Source: Micromonospora sp. LH3U1
GTDB lineage: Bacteria; Actinomycetota; Actinomycetes; Mycobacteriales; Micromonosporaceae
DNA length: 64,000 bases
NCBI RefSeq assembly: GCF_028475105.1
Contig: NZ_CP116936.1
Coordinates: 1,550,001 to 1,614,000 of the forward strand
Direction: 5' to 3'
Both the position numbers and the translations under genes were made by a program. The notes beneath the pieces were generated by a model that did no database searches, was not told the origin of the DNA, and was given only the letters and a program-made list of their open reading frames with translations. Shown here in pieces: positions 48,254 through 58,406 of this stretch; position 1 is the first letter of the stretch, and each line of letters begins with the position of its first letter.

Positions 48254-49177
48254 ATGACCATGCTCTACGCCGACCCCGAGGTCGCCGCCGTGCTGGACGC
48301 CGCCACCACGGTCGACGCCATGCGCGCCGCCCTTCTGGCCGCGTACGAGGGACGCCTCATCGCCCCGCCCCGGGCCGCCGCCCCACTGAGCGGTGGGCGG
48401 ATGGTGCTCACCGCCGGGCACCTGGTCGGCGAGTGGTACGGCTTCCGCTCGTACGACACCTTCGGCCACCAGCAGGGCGAGCAGTTGGTGGTGCTGCACG
48501 ACGCCCGGACCGGGGCGATCCGGGCGGTCGCGGTCGGCGAGGAGTTGGGCTCCCGGCGTACCGGAGGTTTGGGAGGTCTCGCGGTCGACGCGCTGGCCCG
48601 TTCGGACGCTGCCACCCTCGGGGTGATCGGCTCCGGCCGGCAGGCGTGGACCCAGGTCTGGGCCGTCGCCGAGGTCCGCCCGTTGCGCGAGGTGGTGGTG
48701 CACAGTCGCTCCGCCGCTGGGAGGGACGCCTTCGCCGCCCGCGTCCGCGCCGAACTGGGCGTGCCGGCCCGCGCGGTGGCCGACCCGGGCTCGGCCGTGG
48801 CGGGGCGGGACATGGTGATCCTCGCGACCACCAGCCCGACCCCGGTGCTCTGCGCCGCCGACCTCAGCCCCGGCACGCACGTCAACGCGGTCGGCTTCAA
48901 GCAGCGCGACCGCAGCGAGTTCGGCACAGACCTGCTGGACACCGCCGATCTGCTGGTCACCGATTCGCTGGCCCAGGCGGCGGACTACCAGCCGCCGATG
49001 CTCGCGGCCACACCCCCGTACGCCGAGCGGTTGCGCGACCTGGGCGGCATCCTGGCCGGCGCGGTCCCCGGCCGGACCACCGCGGACCAGGTCTCGGTCT
49101 TCTGCTCCACCGGTCTGGCCGGCACCGAGGTCTTCCTGCTCGACGCGCTGACCCGCGTGGGCGCGGCGGCGCGTTGA
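48254..49177 (+). CDS. Ornithine cyclodeaminase/mu-crystallin family protein
   Basis: About 307 residues. [19 protein letters not shown] is the NAD-binding loop, with [18 protein letters not shown] after it; [12 protein letters not shown] and [17 protein letters not shown] are conserved in the family. Members include ornithine cyclodeaminases, alanine dehydrogenases and ketimine reductases, so the substrate cannot be given. It is divergent from the guanidine exporter. In-frame ATG 48245 is possible, but the promoter favours 48254. Confidence 0.87.
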   Translation: MTMLYADPEVAAVLDAATTVDAMRAALLAAYEGRLIAPPRAAAPLSGGRMVLTAGHLVGEWYGFRSYDTFGHQQGEQLVVLHDARTGAIRAVAVGEELGSRRTGGLGGLAVDALARSDAATLGVIGSGRQAWTQVWAVAEVRPLREVVVHSRSAAGRDAFAARVRAELGVPARAVADPGSAVAGRDMVILATTSPTPVLCAADLSPGTHVNAVGFKQRDRSEFGTDLLDTADLLVTDSLAQAADYQPPMLAATPPYAERLRDLGGILAGAVPGRTTADQVSVFCSTGLAGTEVFLLDALTRVGAAAR

Positions 49178-49266
49178 CCGGTTGGTGGGGCGGGCCGACC
49201 GACATGGTGTCGGCCGTCTCCGCAGCCCGCGTGCGTGGGCTTCCCCGGCCGGCCCGGTACCCTCGG

Positions 49267-50775
49267 ATGGTGTCTGCCACCTCTCCTTCTCCCTCTGACA
49301 ACGCCGAGGGCCGTCGCGTCGCTCTGCTCACCCTGGGCTGCGCCCGCAACGAGGTCGATTCGGAGGAGCTCGCCGCCCGGCTGCACGCCGACGGCTGGCA
49401 GGTGACCACCGACGGCGAGGGCGCCGACGTGGTGGTCGTCAACACCTGCGGCTTCGTGGAGAAGGCCAAGCAGGACTCCATCCAGACCCTGCTCGCCGCC
49501 GCCGGCACGGGCGCCAAGGTCGTCGCCGCGGGTTGCATGGCCGAGCGGTACGGCAAGGAGTTGGCCGACAGCCTGCCCGAGGCGCAGGCGGTGCTGAGCT
49601 TCGACGACTACCCGGACATCGCCGCCCGGTTGAACGCGGTCGTCGCCGGCGAGCAGGTCATCGCGCACACCCCTCGGGACCGACGTGAGCTGCTGCCGCT
49701 GACCCCGGTGAAGCGACGTGACACCGGGGTGTCGCTGCCCGGGCACGGCACCGTGGCCCGCACCGCCGTCGACACCGACGAGCACACCCCGGCGCACCTG
49801 CGCCAGGTGCTGCGCCGCCGGCTGGACACCGGCCCGGTCGCCTCGCTGAAGCTGGCCAGCGGCTGCGACCGCCGCTGCGCGTTCTGTGCCATCCCCGCCT
49901 TCCGTGGGGCGTTCGTCTCGCGTACGCCGGACGAGCTGCTCGCCGAGGCGGAGTGGCTGGCCAAGACCGGCGTACGGGAGCTGGTGCTGGTCAGCGAGAA
50001 CTCCACCTCGTACGGCAAGGACCTGGGCGACCCCCGTGCGTTGGAGAAGCTGCTGCCGCAGCTCGCCTCGGTGAGCGGCATCGTCCGCGTCCGGGTGAGT
50101 TACCTCCAGCCGGCCGAGACCCGGCCCGGGCTGGTCGAGGCGATTGCCACCACCCCGGGCGTGGCCCCGTACTTCGACCTCTCGTTCCAGCACTCCAGCG
50201 AGCCGGTGCTGCGCCGGATGCGGCGTTTCGGCTCCACCGACCGGTTCCTGGAGCTGCTGGCGAGTGCCCGTGCGCTGGCTCCCGACGCGGGCGCCAGGAG
50301 CAACTTCATAGTCGGTTTCCCCGGCGAGACCCGCGCCGACATCGACGAGCTGGTCCGGTTCCTGACCGAGGCCCGGCTCGATGCGATCGGCATGTTCGAC
50401 TACAGCGACGAGGATGGCACCGAGGCCGCCGGCCTGCCCGGCAAGGTCTCCGCCGCGACGATCAAGCGGCGTTACGACCGGCTCAGCGCGCTCGCCGACG
50501 AGCTCTGCTCGCAGCGGGCCGAGGACCGGCTCGGCTCGACCATCGAGGTGTTGGTCGACTCGATCGAGGACGGCGTGGTGGAGGGCCGGGCAGCGCACCA
50601 GGCGCCGGAGGTGGACGGCTCCACCACGCTGGTCGCCCCGGCCGAGGGCGGGGTCGACCTGACCGCGCTGCGCCCAGGTGATCTGGTCCGCGCGACGGTG
50701 ACCGGCACCGAAGGGGTGGACCTGCTCGCTGTGCCGGATGAGATGATCTCGGCGGCGCCCGGCGCGGCACGGTGA
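49267..50775 (+). CDS. rimO: Ribosomal protein S12 methylthiotransferase RimO
   Basis: About 502 residues. The N-terminal MTTase domain has [16 protein letters not shown] with a first cluster Cys and [16 protein letters not shown]; the radical-SAM motif [15 protein letters not shown] (CxxxCxxC) is intact; the TRAM domain closes the protein. The E-V-D-S and G-A-F-V-S details point to RimO, not MiaB. It methylthiolates Asp of ribosomal protein S12. TACCCT upstream would place a leaderless start at GTG 49270, one codon after ATG 49267. The stop overlaps pgsA by GTGA. Confidence 0.93.
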   Translation: MVSATSPSPSDNAEGRRVALLTLGCARNEVDSEELAARLHADGWQVTTDGEGADVVVVNTCGFVEKAKQDSIQTLLAAAGTGAKVVAAGCMAERYGKELADSLPEAQAVLSFDDYPDIAARLNAVVAGEQVIAHTPRDRRELLPLTPVKRRDTGVSLPGHGTVARTAVDTDEHTPAHLRQVLRRRLDTGPVASLKLASGCDRRCAFCAIPAFRGAFVSRTPDELLAEAEWLAKTGVRELVLVSENSTSYGKDLGDPRALEKLLPQLASVSGIVRVRVSYLQPAETRPGLVEAIATTPGVAPYFDLSFQHSSEPVLRRMRRFGSTDRFLELLASARALAPDAGARSNFIVGFPGETRADIDELVRFLTEARLDAIGMFDYSDEDGTEAAGLPGKVSAATIKRRYDRLSALADELCSQRAEDRLGSTIEVLVDSIEDGVVEGRAAHQAPEVDGSTTLVAPAEGGVDLTALRPGDLVRATVTGTEGVDLLAVPDEMISAAPGAAR

Positions 50776-51443
50776 CGGCGGGCCCGAGCGGAGCGGGGGA
50801 GCCACGTGGTGCGGTGCCGGGAACGCCACGGCGGGCCGAGCGGGGTGCGGCGGTGACCGGGGCGACGGAGTCGACGCCGGCCCGGGTCGTTGCCGTGGTG
50901 CCCGTCCTCAACGCGGCCAACGCGCTGACCGCGCTGCGGCTGGTGCTGGTGCCGGTCTTCGGCGCCTCGGTGATCATGTCCGGGATGACCCATTCCGGCT
51001 GGCGGATGGCGGCTTGCCTGATCTTCGCGGTGGCCTCGGCGACGGACCTGGTGGACGGCTGGATCGCCCGCCGGTTCGGCCTGGTCACCTCGGTCGGCAA
51101 GGTCGCCGACCCGATCGCCGACAAGGCGCTCACCGGCGCGGCGCTGGTGCTGCTCTCCTGGTACGACCAGTTGCCCTGGTGGGTGACCGTGCTGATCCTC
51201 GTCCGCGAGCTGGGCATCACCGTGCTGCGGTTCTGGGTGATCCGGCACGGCGTGATCGCCGCCAGCCGCGGCGGCAAGGTCAAGACCGCGCTCCAGATCC
51301 TCGCCATCGCCTGGTACCTCTGGCCGATGCCAGCAGCCCTCGCCGCCGTCGGCCCGTGGATCATGGCCGCTGCCCTCCTGGTGACAGTCGCCACCGGCTT
51401 CGACTACATAGCCCAAGCCCTCCGCCTCCGCCGCCCCCGCTAA
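50772..51443 (+). CDS. pgsA: CDP-alcohol phosphatidyltransferase (PgsA type)
   Basis: 223 residues, with four to six membrane helices. The family motif D-G-x2-A-R-x8-G-x3-D-x3-D is in [19 protein letters not shown] followed by VADPIADKA. It probably makes phosphatidylglycerol phosphate from CDP-diacylglycerol, given its place between rimO and cinA as in mycobacteria (pgsA3). The first 35 residues are polar and poorly conserved, so GTG 50853 is a possible start, although GTG 50772 overlaps the rimO stop. Confidence 0.9.
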   Translation: MTAGPSGAGEPRGAVPGTPRRAERGAAVTGATESTPARVVAVVPVLNAANALTALRLVLVPVFGASVIMSGMTHSGWRMAACLIFAVASATDLVDGWIARRFGLVTSVGKVADPIADKALTGAALVLLSWYDQLPWWVTVLILVRELGITVLRFWVIRHGVIAASRGGKVKTALQILAIAWYLWPMPAALAAVGPWIMAAALLVTVATGFDYIAQALRLRRPR

Positions 51444-51473
51444 CCCCCCGCCCCCGCCCGGGGCCGGTCTCCC

Positions 51474-51536
51474 CGTTGATCATGAAGTTATCGTCATGGG
51501 TGACGGCGTGTCGCGACGTCAACTTCATGATCAACG
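51474..51536. repeat. Intergenic inverted repeat, GTTGATCATGAAGTT family
   Basis: Arms of 17 bases (51474-51490 and 51520-51536) match at 16 positions as inverted copies of CGTTGATCATGAAGTT. Inside, CGTCA pairs with TGACG (51492-51505). It lies between pgsA and cinA and is likely a terminator or a dispersed palindromic element; compare 607-683 and 22064-22105. Confidence 0.8.
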
Positions 51537-51585
51537 CGATCGGGCCGGCAGGGTTGGGGGTCGGTGGATGGGGAAGGACTTGTCG

Positions 51586-52149
51586 ATGCAGCGGGACGCG
51601 GGTTCTGGGCGGCCGGCGGATGCCGCGGCGGACGATGCCGCGGCGGGCAGTGCGGCGGCGGGTGTGGTGCACCGGCTGGCGCAGCGGCACGAGACCCTGG
51701 CCACGGTCGAATCACTCACCGGTGGGCTGCTGGCCGCATCGATCGTGGACATCGCCGGGGTGAGCGGGATCTACCGGGGCGGCCTGGTGGTCTACGCCAC
51801 CGAGTTGAAGGGCACCCTGGCCGGCGTACCCGCCGACCTGCTGGCCGAGCGGGGGCCGGTGGACCCCGATGTGGCGGCGGCGCTCGCCGAGGGTGGACGC
51901 CAGCGCTGCGGTGCGGACTGGGGGCTGGCCACCACCGGCGTCGCCGGCCCCGACCCGCAGGACGGCAAGCCCGTCGGCCTGGTCTACGTCGCGTGCGCCG
52001 GCCCGAACGGCGCTGAGGTCCGCCAGCTCGACCTGGGCGGCGGGCGGGAGCACGTCCGCGCGGCGGCGGTGGTCGGGGCGCTGCGGCTGCTCGCCGAGCG
52101 GATCTACGCCGCAGACGCCGCGGAAGCAGCAGGCGCCGTACGCCGGTGA
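51586..52149 (+). CDS. CinA C-terminal domain protein (nicotinamide-nucleotide amidase type)
   Basis: 187 residues: only the C-terminal domain of CinA (like PncC). [21 protein letters not shown] is the hallmark, with [32 protein letters not shown] and the helical end. The stand-alone domain deamidates nicotinamide mononucleotide. The start at ATG 51586 has GGGGAAGGA upstream; ATG 51568 is also in frame. The gene lies directly before clgR, as in Streptomyces and mycobacteria. Confidence 0.92.
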   Translation: MQRDAGSGRPADAAADDAAAGSAAAGVVHRLAQRHETLATVESLTGGLLAASIVDIAGVSGIYRGGLVVYATELKGTLAGVPADLLAERGPVDPDVAAALAEGGRQRCGADWGLATTGVAGPDPQDGKPVGLVYVACAGPNGAEVRQLDLGGGREHVRAAAVVGALRLLAERIYAADAAEAAGAVRR

Positions 52150-52151
52150 GC

Positions 52152-52181
52152 CCCGTCCCGCAAGCTGACGGGCGGGGCGGG
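52152..52181 (+). terminator. Hairpin after the cinA-type gene
   Basis: CCCGTCCCGC (52152-52161) pairs with GCGGGGCGGG (52172-52181), nine Watson-Crick pairs and one G-U, with a ten-base loop right after the stop. Confidence 0.65.
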
Positions 52182-52193
52182 ATGTCGCCCGGG

Positions 52194-52216
52194 CCCGCAA
52201 CGGGTACGGTTGCGGG
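52194..52216. promoter_or_regulatory. Candidate ClgR operator and promoter
   Basis: CCCGCAAC (52194-52201) and GTTGCGGG (52209-52216) form a perfect 8-bp inverted repeat with a seven-base centre that includes most of a -10-like TACGGT (52205-52210). ClgR sites contain inverted CGC/GCG half-sites, so autoregulation is plausible. Confidence 0.55.
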
Positions 52217-52301
52217 AAGGCTCCGACGTTCGGGGTCGGCGCGGTCCGCCGCGACCGGCTGCCCAGCGCCGGGCGCGAGGTATCCCTCAGGGGGAGGTGC
52301 G

Positions 52302-52742
52302 ATGATCCTGCTACGCCGGGTGATCGGTGACGCACTGCGGGCGCGCCGGCAGGGGCAGCAGCGCACGCTGCGTGAGGTGTCCACCGCCGCCAACGTCAGC
52401 CTCGGCTACCTCTCCGAGATCGAACGCGGGCACAAGGAGCCGTCCAGCGAGCTGCTCGCCGCGATCTGTGACGCCCTCGGTGCCCGTCTGTCCGAGCTCC
52501 TGATCGAGGTGAGCGACACCGTGGCGCTCGCCGAGCAGATGCCCGAGGTGCTCGTCTCGATGCAGGACGAGCCAGCCGCTGCCACGGCCGTGCCCAAGCG
52601 CACCAACCGGGGTGTCCGCCAGGTCACCTCCGATGGCAAGGTCGCCGTCTCGGTCCGCCAGGATTCGCCGCTCAGGGCCACGCTGCGCAGCTCCCGCGTC
52701 CGCCCGACCGAGCGCGACCGGGACGTGGTCTGCGCCGCTTGA
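52302..52742 (+). CDS. clgR: ClgR-like helix-turn-helix regulator
   Basis: 146 residues; ATG preceded by GGGGAGG. The XRE-type helix-turn-helix is [20 protein letters not shown], followed by [19 protein letters not shown], closely like actinobacterial ClgR. ClgR activates Clp protease genes and, in mycobacteria, the pspA operon that follows here. The C-terminal 60 residues are polar and include a region that in ClgR is cut by ClpP. The next gene is pspA. Confidence 0.9.
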   Translation: MILLRRVIGDALRARRQGQQRTLREVSTAANVSLGYLSEIERGHKEPSSELLAAICDALGARLSELLIEVSDTVALAEQMPEVLVSMQDEPAAATAVPKRTNRGVRQVTSDGKVAVSVRQDSPLRATLRSSRVRPTERDRDVVCAA

Positions 52743-52923
52743 CCATGGGCGGGCTGGCACCGGCCGCGTAGGGTTGCCCACAGGAGCTGCCGGTGCTGTC
52801 GACCGCCCGGTACGGATGCCTCGCTGGCGTTCGGCTGGGACGATGGAGTCCGGCCGGTCATGGCCGGTCGGTCCAACCGGCCCGGCCGTGGTGGAGCGAC
52901 GCTACTGAGGGGATACCGCGGAG

Positions 52924-53796
52924 ATGGCGAACCCGTTCGTCAAGGGTTGGAACTACCTGATGGCGCTCTTCGGTGCGAAGATCGACGAGCATGCCGATCC
53001 CAAGGTGCAGATCCAGCAGGCCATCGAGGACGCCCAGCGGCAGCACCAGGCGCTGGTGCAGCAGGCTGCCGCAGTGATCGGTAACCAGCGTCAGCTGGAG
53101 ATGAAGCTGTCCCGGCAGATGTCCGAGGTCGAGCGGTTGCAGGGCAACGCGCGGCAGGCCCTGGTGCTGTCCGACCAGGCCCGGGCCAAGGGCGACGAGG
53201 CCGAGGCGGCGCGCTTCGAGCAGTCGGCGCAGACCCTGGCCACTCAGCTGGTCTCCTCCGAGCAGGCCACCGAAGACCTGAAGACCCTGCACGACCAGGC
53301 GCTGGGCGCCGCCGCGCAGGCCCGCCGCGCGGTCGAGAACAACTCGATGATCCTCCAGCAGAAGCTCGCCGAGCGCACCAAGCTGCTCAGCCAGCTGGAG
53401 CAGGCCAAGATGCAGGAGACGGTGGCCCGCTCGCTGGAGTCGATGTCGTCGCTGACCGCGCCCACCAACACCCCCTCGCTGGACGAGGTCCGCGACCGCA
53501 TCGAGCGGCGGTACGCCAACGCGATGGGCCGCGCGGAGCTGGCCGGCAACTCTGTCGAGGGCCGGATGTTGGAGATCCAGAAATCGACGATCGACTCGGC
53601 TGGCTCGGCCCGGCTGGAGCAGATCCGGTCCAGCATGGCGGGGGAGCAGCTCGGCGGCGCGTCGCAACGACCGGGTGTGCCGCAGGCGGAGAAGGCCGGC
53701 CCGGCCACCGACCCGACGGCCGCCGCCCGGTTGGACGAGCTCCGCGCCAGCATGGCGCGCGAGCGGGGCACCGGCGACCCGACCGCCGCCGGCTGA
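52924..53796 (+). CDS. pspA: PspA/IM30 family protein
   Basis: 290 residues, mostly coiled coil. The opening [20 protein letters not shown], then [19 protein letters not shown] and [17 protein letters not shown], are the PspA/VIPP1 hairpin. PspA binds stressed membrane from inside and, in mycobacteria, is held with ClgR and the membrane protein PspM. The last 90 residues (with [13 protein letters not shown] repeated as [13 protein letters not shown]) are longer than in enterobacterial PspA. The ATG has CGGAG close upstream. Confidence 0.95.
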   Translation: MANPFVKGWNYLMALFGAKIDEHADPKVQIQQAIEDAQRQHQALVQQAAAVIGNQRQLEMKLSRQMSEVERLQGNARQALVLSDQARAKGDEAEAARFEQSAQTLATQLVSSEQATEDLKTLHDQALGAAAQARRAVENNSMILQQKLAERTKLLSQLEQAKMQETVARSLESMSSLTAPTNTPSLDEVRDRIERRYANAMGRAELAGNSVEGRMLEIQKSTIDSAGSARLEQIRSSMAGEQLGGASQRPGVPQAEKAGPATDPTAAARLDELRASMARERGTGDPTAAG

Positions 53797-53819
53797 ACGA
53801 CCGGACCGAGGAGGTCAGG

Positions 53820-54603
53820 GTGGCAGACGAGCGGACGCGGTACTTCCGGAGGCTGGGTCGGCTTCGCCGGTCGGCCCGACGATGGAGCGTGCTGGCCGGT
53901 GGGCTTGGCGGTGCGGCGGCGGTGCTGACCCCGTACGCCGGCCTCGGTCTGCCCGACGCGGCCTGGGCCGGCGCCGCGGGCAGTGCGGTGGCGCTCGCCG
54001 CCTGGCGCTGGATCGACGTGCGTGCCCTGGCCGCCCAGCCGGCACCCCCGCGCTCGACCCGGCCGAGGCCGCGGCCCGGTCGCGGGCCCGGTTGATCGCC
54101 GCCGTCGAGCGGCTGCCGGTCGGCCCGGGGGTGCTGGCCGAGGTCCGCCGGGTCCGCTCCCGGATCGCGCTGCGTGGCACCAGCGCGGGCGAGCCGTGGG
54201 CCCGACTGGACCGGGCGGCACTGACCCTGGCCGGGATGGCCCCCGGCTCGCCGGGCTGGCCGAGCCAGCGGTGCTGGAGGCGGCTGCCGCCGACCGTTCC
54301 CTGCGCGACCTGGCCACACGGGTGGCCAGCGTCGAACGGGCGCTGCGGCTGGCCCCGGCCGACGCCCGGCCGCCGCTGGCCGAGGCATACGCCGTGTTGA
54401 CCGCCCAGTTGGAGGGCGGGGTCGCGGCCTACGAACGGCTGGTCGTCGCCGCCGCCAGCTATCTGGCCGAGGACGCCCGACCGGAGACCGCCCACCCGGC
54501 CGCCGACCGGCTCACCGAGGCAACGGACCTGCTGCACGGTGTCGCCGGGGCCCTGGCCGAGCTGCGCGCCGTCGGCACCCCGCTGCGCGCACCCACCCGC
54601 TGA
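53820..54603 (+). CDS. PspM-like membrane protein, two apparent frameshifts
   Basis: Read from GTG 53820: a basic segment, then two membrane helices (about 22-40 and 45-60) in the first frame; PALDPAEAAARSRARLIAA onward in the second frame from about 54050; LAGLAEPAVLEAAAADRSL to the end in the third from about 54245. Adding one C to each five-C run (54045-54049 and 54240-54244) rebuilds about 261 residues, near the 270 of mycobacterial Rv2743c, which follows pspA in the same way. The C-terminal half is helical. It probably anchors PspA at the membrane. Confidence 0.75.
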
Positions 54604-54633
54604 GACCGCACAACAACGCACCCGCCCCGGCCG

Positions 54634-57600
54634 TCACGGCGGTGTCGTGACCAGGACCGGGCCGGTGTACGGCGAGCTGCCCACGACGTTGAACGACCGG
54701 ATCCGGTAGTGGTAGGTCACGCCCCGGGCCAGCCCCGTGTTGGTGAAGCCGCGACCGGTCACCGTGAACGTGGCCACCTCCTGCTCGAACGCCGGGTCCA
54801 GAGCCCGCTGCACGATGAACCCGGACCCCGGGCCGGCGGGTGTGCTCGCCGCCCAGGCCAGGAGCACCGTCGCGGTGTCCGGCCCCGGTGCGCTGGCGGT
54901 GGCGCTCACCCCGCTCGGGGTGCCCGGCGCGGGTGGTGAGCTCACCGCGGCGACCGTCGACCAGGCGGAAGCGGCGCCCAGGTAGGTGGTCCGCACGCGG
55001 TAGTAGTACGTGGTGTCCGGTGCGACCGTGACGTCCAGGTGGTTGTCGCCGACGCCGATCGCCGTGGTGCCCGGTCCGCTGGTGAACGTCGGGTTGGTGG
55101 CCCGCTGCACGTCGATGCCGGTGGCGAACGACCGGTTCGCCCAGCGCAGCGCCACGCGCAGCGGCGCGGCCGGCGGGAGTGCCGCGACCAGGCCGCTCGG
55201 CGCGGCCAAATGCACCGAGGCGGGTACGCCGTTCGACCAGGACGAGTAGCTGACGGCGTTCTCCGCCCGGATCCGGTAGTGGTAAGTCACCCCGGGGGTG
55301 ACGGTCGCGTCCGTGTACCGGGTGGCGGCAGCCGCGACGGTGATCGTGGTGACCTCGCCGCCGAAGGTGGCGTCGGTGGCCCGTTGCAGCAGGTGGCTGG
55401 TGGCGGGTGGTCGGCCGCCGTTGCTGGTCCAGGTCAGCGCGATCGCGGGTAGCGCGGTGGCGGAGCCGGGCACCGGCTTGGCGGTCAGCCCGGTCGGTGC
55501 CTTCGGCGCCACCCGCACCACCAGCGGCCGGGTCATTCCGCCGTCGCGGTGGCCGGCGAGCTGGCTGTGCCAGCGATATTCCCAGCCCAGGTTGACGAGT
55601 TGGTTGACCACCGTTGCGGGTCGACCGTCCGCCGGGCTGACCGGGGTCGACCCGGTCCGGGCCCCGGCCGGGCGACCCGGGTCGAGCAGCCGGACGCTGT
55701 CGCCCAGCTTGAACGGCAGCACCGGGGCGACCGGACGCAGCGCCACCACCACGTCCTCCCGGGGGTTGACCCGGACGATCTCCTTCCAGCCCAACTCCGT
55801 GCCGTGCGGGGGCCGCAGCGTGCCGTCCCAGCCCACCCGGTTGACCACCTGCACGTCGCAGCCGCCGAAATGCAGCGGTTCGGTCTGCCGGACGTTGCCA
55901 CTGATCCGCCAGAGCTGGGTGCCGTCGGTGGGGGCGCCTACCGACACGGCGGGGTCGGTGGCGAAGAGCACCTCGGTGACCGGGTCGGTCGAACCGAGCG
56001 GCAGGGTCGTCGGGTTGAGCGGCCCGGCGTGCGGGTGTCCGACGCCGAGGCGGCCGGCCAACCGGCCGTGGTCGGGCTCGAAGACCTGCTCCGCGGCCTT
56101 GACCGTGATCGGCAGGGTCACCGGGCCGACGCCGGCCGCCGGGGTGAACGTCACCGAGGTGGCGTGCACCGGCACCGTCGTCTCCGCCGCGGTCCGGGTG
56201 CCGAAAGCCGGGTCGTACGCCGGCTGCGGCACGATCGGCGGGCGTTGGCTGGCCGCGTACGCCAGGGGCAGCCGCTCGCGCAGCCGGTTCAGGTCGTACG
56301 GCGGCGCGGGCGCCCCGCTGACCCGGAACTGGAGCAGGGTACGGGTGTTCGGGCCGTACCCCGGCTCGGTGGCAGGTGGGCCGCCCTCGGCGGTCCGGTC
56401 CGGTGCGTCGGTGTGCTGGTCGTAGCGAGGGTCGAAGCCGGGCAGCGGGGCCGGGGCGTCGTTGTACAGGATCAGCGTGCTGCCCGGCGGCACGGCGGAG
56501 AAGTCGACCAGCACGTCGGCCCGCTCACCCGGGCCGAGCAGCAGGGTGTGCCCGTCGACGTTCAGCACGGTCGGGTCGAGCCGGTCGTAGCGGTAGCCGA
56601 TCGGTCGGTTCGGCAGCACCACCGGGGCGGGCAGCAGCCCGGCCTCGTTGCCGATCTGGATGAACTCCGGGCCGGCGGCACGCGGGTCCGGCACACCGCC
56701 GTCGCGTCCGTCAGTCGGCCAACCGGTCGGCCGGTCCGCCGCGCGCACGGCGGGCACCATCGGTACCTCACCGGCGTCGGCGTCGGCGACCGCGCCGTCG
56801 GCCGCCCACATCGCCGCGTCGGAGCAGGCGCGGTAGAGCTGGAGGTTGAGGCTGCGGTCCAGGCAGGCGTTGAGGATTCGGAACCGGTACGCGCGGGGCC
56901 GCACCTCCAGGTACGGGTAGGCGACGCCGTTGACGAGCGGGGTGTCGCCGTACGCCTCGGGGACCGCGGACGGGTGCGGCACTCCGGGGCTCAGCGGCGG
57001 CTCGTCCGGCGCGCCGACCGGGTCGTGGTGCGGGTTCGGGACCCAGCTGTCGGTGCGGGTGCCGTCCACGGCTGGGTTGTGCGACCAGGGGCCGTAGTCC
57101 CACCGGCCGGTGGGGTTGCGTCCACCGGCCCGGTACGGGTTCTGCCGCGGCTGGTAGACGTGCGGGTGCCAGAGGCTTCCCCGGGCGCCCCAGCGTTCCC
57201 GATCCCAGGTCGGGTCCTCGGCGGCGAGTTGGGTGTCGTCGGGCACGAACGTCTTGTCCTCGATCACCAGCGGCAGTTGGTCGGTCGGCAGCACGTCGTC
57301 GGCGACGAGTTGGTCCTCGGCGGGGTCGGTGAGCAGGTACAGCGCGAGCTGCCCGCCGTAGACGGTGAGCCGGGCCAGGCCGAGGGTGTTGTCGTGGAAC
57401 CACATCAGCCGGCCGCTCTGCTCGTTCGGGTAGTAGAGCGTGGTGGCGCCGACGCCGGGCGGCGGCATGTCCGGCACGTGGGTCACGCCCACCCCGGTCG
57501 GGTACGGAGTGATCTCCCCGGCCGGGGTGATCCACTGCCCCGGGTTGCCGGCGCTGGTCCAGCCGGTCTGCGCCCCGGCCAGGTGTAGCACCGCCCGGTT

Positions 57601-58239
57601 CTGCGGGTACGGCGCCGGCCCGTCCAGCGGGCCGAGCCCGGCCCCCTGGATCGTGTCGTCGACCGGCAGGAAAAGCTCGCCGGCCCGGCCGGTGGGGAGC
57701 TGGTTGATGAATTTCACCCGGACCGGTCGGCCCCGACGGGCGAGGATCATCGGTCCGAGGTGCCAGGGCCGCTCCGGTGGTGCCACCAGGTTGTGGCCCG
57801 ACGCGTCGGTGCCCAGGTTGAGCTGCCGGTAGCCGCGCAGCCGGGTGGCCGGCAGGTCCCGGTGCAGCCGCTGGGCGTACTCCTGTAGGCCGATCTCGTA
57901 GTAGTCGCAGCCCGGATAGCTGATCGTGTCCGGCACTGCCACCGGCAGGTGGCCGCCGAGGTCGGTGTGGCTCTGCTGGCCCGGAGTGGGCAGCGGGTCG
58001 ACGAACTTGCGCAGCCCGGTCCCGGGCACCAGCCGCCCGCCGGGGTCACGCGCTGGGCGAGGGCTGTGTGCGAAGTTCGGCACGGGGCCGAAGCAGCGGG
58101 GCACCACGGCCGGGTCCAGGCTCTGCGCCCGGACGGTCTCCTCGGCGGTACGCGCGGCCGGCACGAACGCCTCCAGGCCGTTGGTGTCGCGGGTGGTCCG
58201 CTCGAAGAAGGTGGTGCGGAGTCTGCGGAAAATCGCCAT
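54634..58239 (-). CDS. Multicopper-oxidase-like protein with degenerate copper sites and three FnIII domains
   Basis: 1201 residues. The cupredoxin part (about 1-910) lines up with CotA-type oxidases, but the four ligand motifs are altered: LHLAG (about 218) for HLHG, MWFHDN (about 280) for WxHDH, PLHFGG (about 789) for HxH, and YRWHSQLAGH (about 890) for WHCHxxxH, so the type 1 Cys is a Ser. Three fibronectin type III domains follow (from about 912), each ending near TYHYRIR or TYYYRVR. No export signal is seen. The start at ATG 58239 has GGGGAGAG before it. Probably not an oxidase; the role is unknown. Confidence 0.85.
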   Translation of the reverse strand: MAIFRRLRTTFFERTTRDTNGLEAFVPAARTAEETVRAQSLDPAVVPRCFGPVPNFAHSPRPARDPGGRLVPGTGLRKFVDPLPTPGQQSHTDLGGHLPVAVPDTISYPGCDYYEIGLQEYAQRLHRDLPATRLRGYRQLNLGTDASGHNLVAPPERPWHLGPMILARRGRPVRVKFINQLPTGRAGELFLPVDDTIQGAGLGPLDGPAPYPQNRAVLHLAGAQTGWTSAGNPGQWITPAGEITPYPTGVGVTHVPDMPPPGVGATTLYYPNEQSGRLMWFHDNTLGLARLTVYGGQLALYLLTDPAEDQLVADDVLPTDQLPLVIEDKTFVPDDTQLAAEDPTWDRERWGARGSLWHPHVYQPRQNPYRAGGRNPTGRWDYGPWSHNPAVDGTRTDSWVPNPHHDPVGAPDEPPLSPGVPHPSAVPEAYGDTPLVNGVAYPYLEVRPRAYRFRILNACLDRSLNLQLYRACSDAAMWAADGAVADADAGEVPMVPAVRAADRPTGWPTDGRDGGVPDPRAAGPEFIQIGNEAGLLPAPVVLPNRPIGYRYDRLDPTVLNVDGHTLLLGPGERADVLVDFSAVPPGSTLILYNDAPAPLPGFDPRYDQHTDAPDRTAEGGPPATEPGYGPNTRTLLQFRVSGAPAPPYDLNRLRERLPLAYAASQRPPIVPQPAYDPAFGTRTAAETTVPVHATSVTFTPAAGVGPVTLPITVKAAEQVFEPDHGRLAGRLGVGHPHAGPLNPTTLPLGSTDPVTEVLFATDPAVSVGAPTDGTQLWRISGNVRQTEPLHFGGCDVQVVNRVGWDGTLRPPHGTELGWKEIVRVNPREDVVVALRPVAPVLPFKLGDSVRLLDPGRPAGARTGSTPVSPADGRPATVVNQLVNLGWEYRWHSQLAGHRDGGMTRPLVVRVAPKAPTGLTAKPVPGSATALPAIALTWTSNGGRPPATSHLLQRATDATFGGEVTTITVAAAATRYTDATVTPGVTYHYRIRAENAVSYSSWSNGVPASVHLAAPSGLVAALPPAAPLRVALRWANRSFATGIDVQRATNPTFTSGPGTTAIGVGDNHLDVTVAPDTTYYYRVRTTYLGAASAWSTVAAVSSPPAPGTPSGVSATASAPGPDTATVLLAWAASTPAGPGSGFIVQRALDPAFEQEVATFTVTGRGFTNTGLARGVTYHYRIRSFNVVGSSPYTGPVLVTTPP

Positions 58240-58406
58240 GACTCTCCCCGGGTTCGGGGCACGAGGTCCGCCACCCCGGCGGGGCGGACCTCGGCACTCT
58301 GCTGACGGTCGGTGAGCACTCAACCGCAGCATGCGACTCCGACGGCCGGATAGGAATTACCCAATCGTCCGTATCTGGGACGGCCTCGGCAGGTGAGTGT
58401 CCCTGC

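Noticed and set aside
48985..50829. 614-codon open frame antisense to rimO
   Set aside because: rimO on the plus strand has all radical-SAM motifs; the antisense frame has none.
55549..57588. 679-codon open frame antisense to the multicopper-oxidase-like gene
   Set aside because: Typical shadow of a GC-rich gene; its content is Arg/Gly/Val-rich without domains, while the other strand has clear cupredoxin and FnIII motifs.
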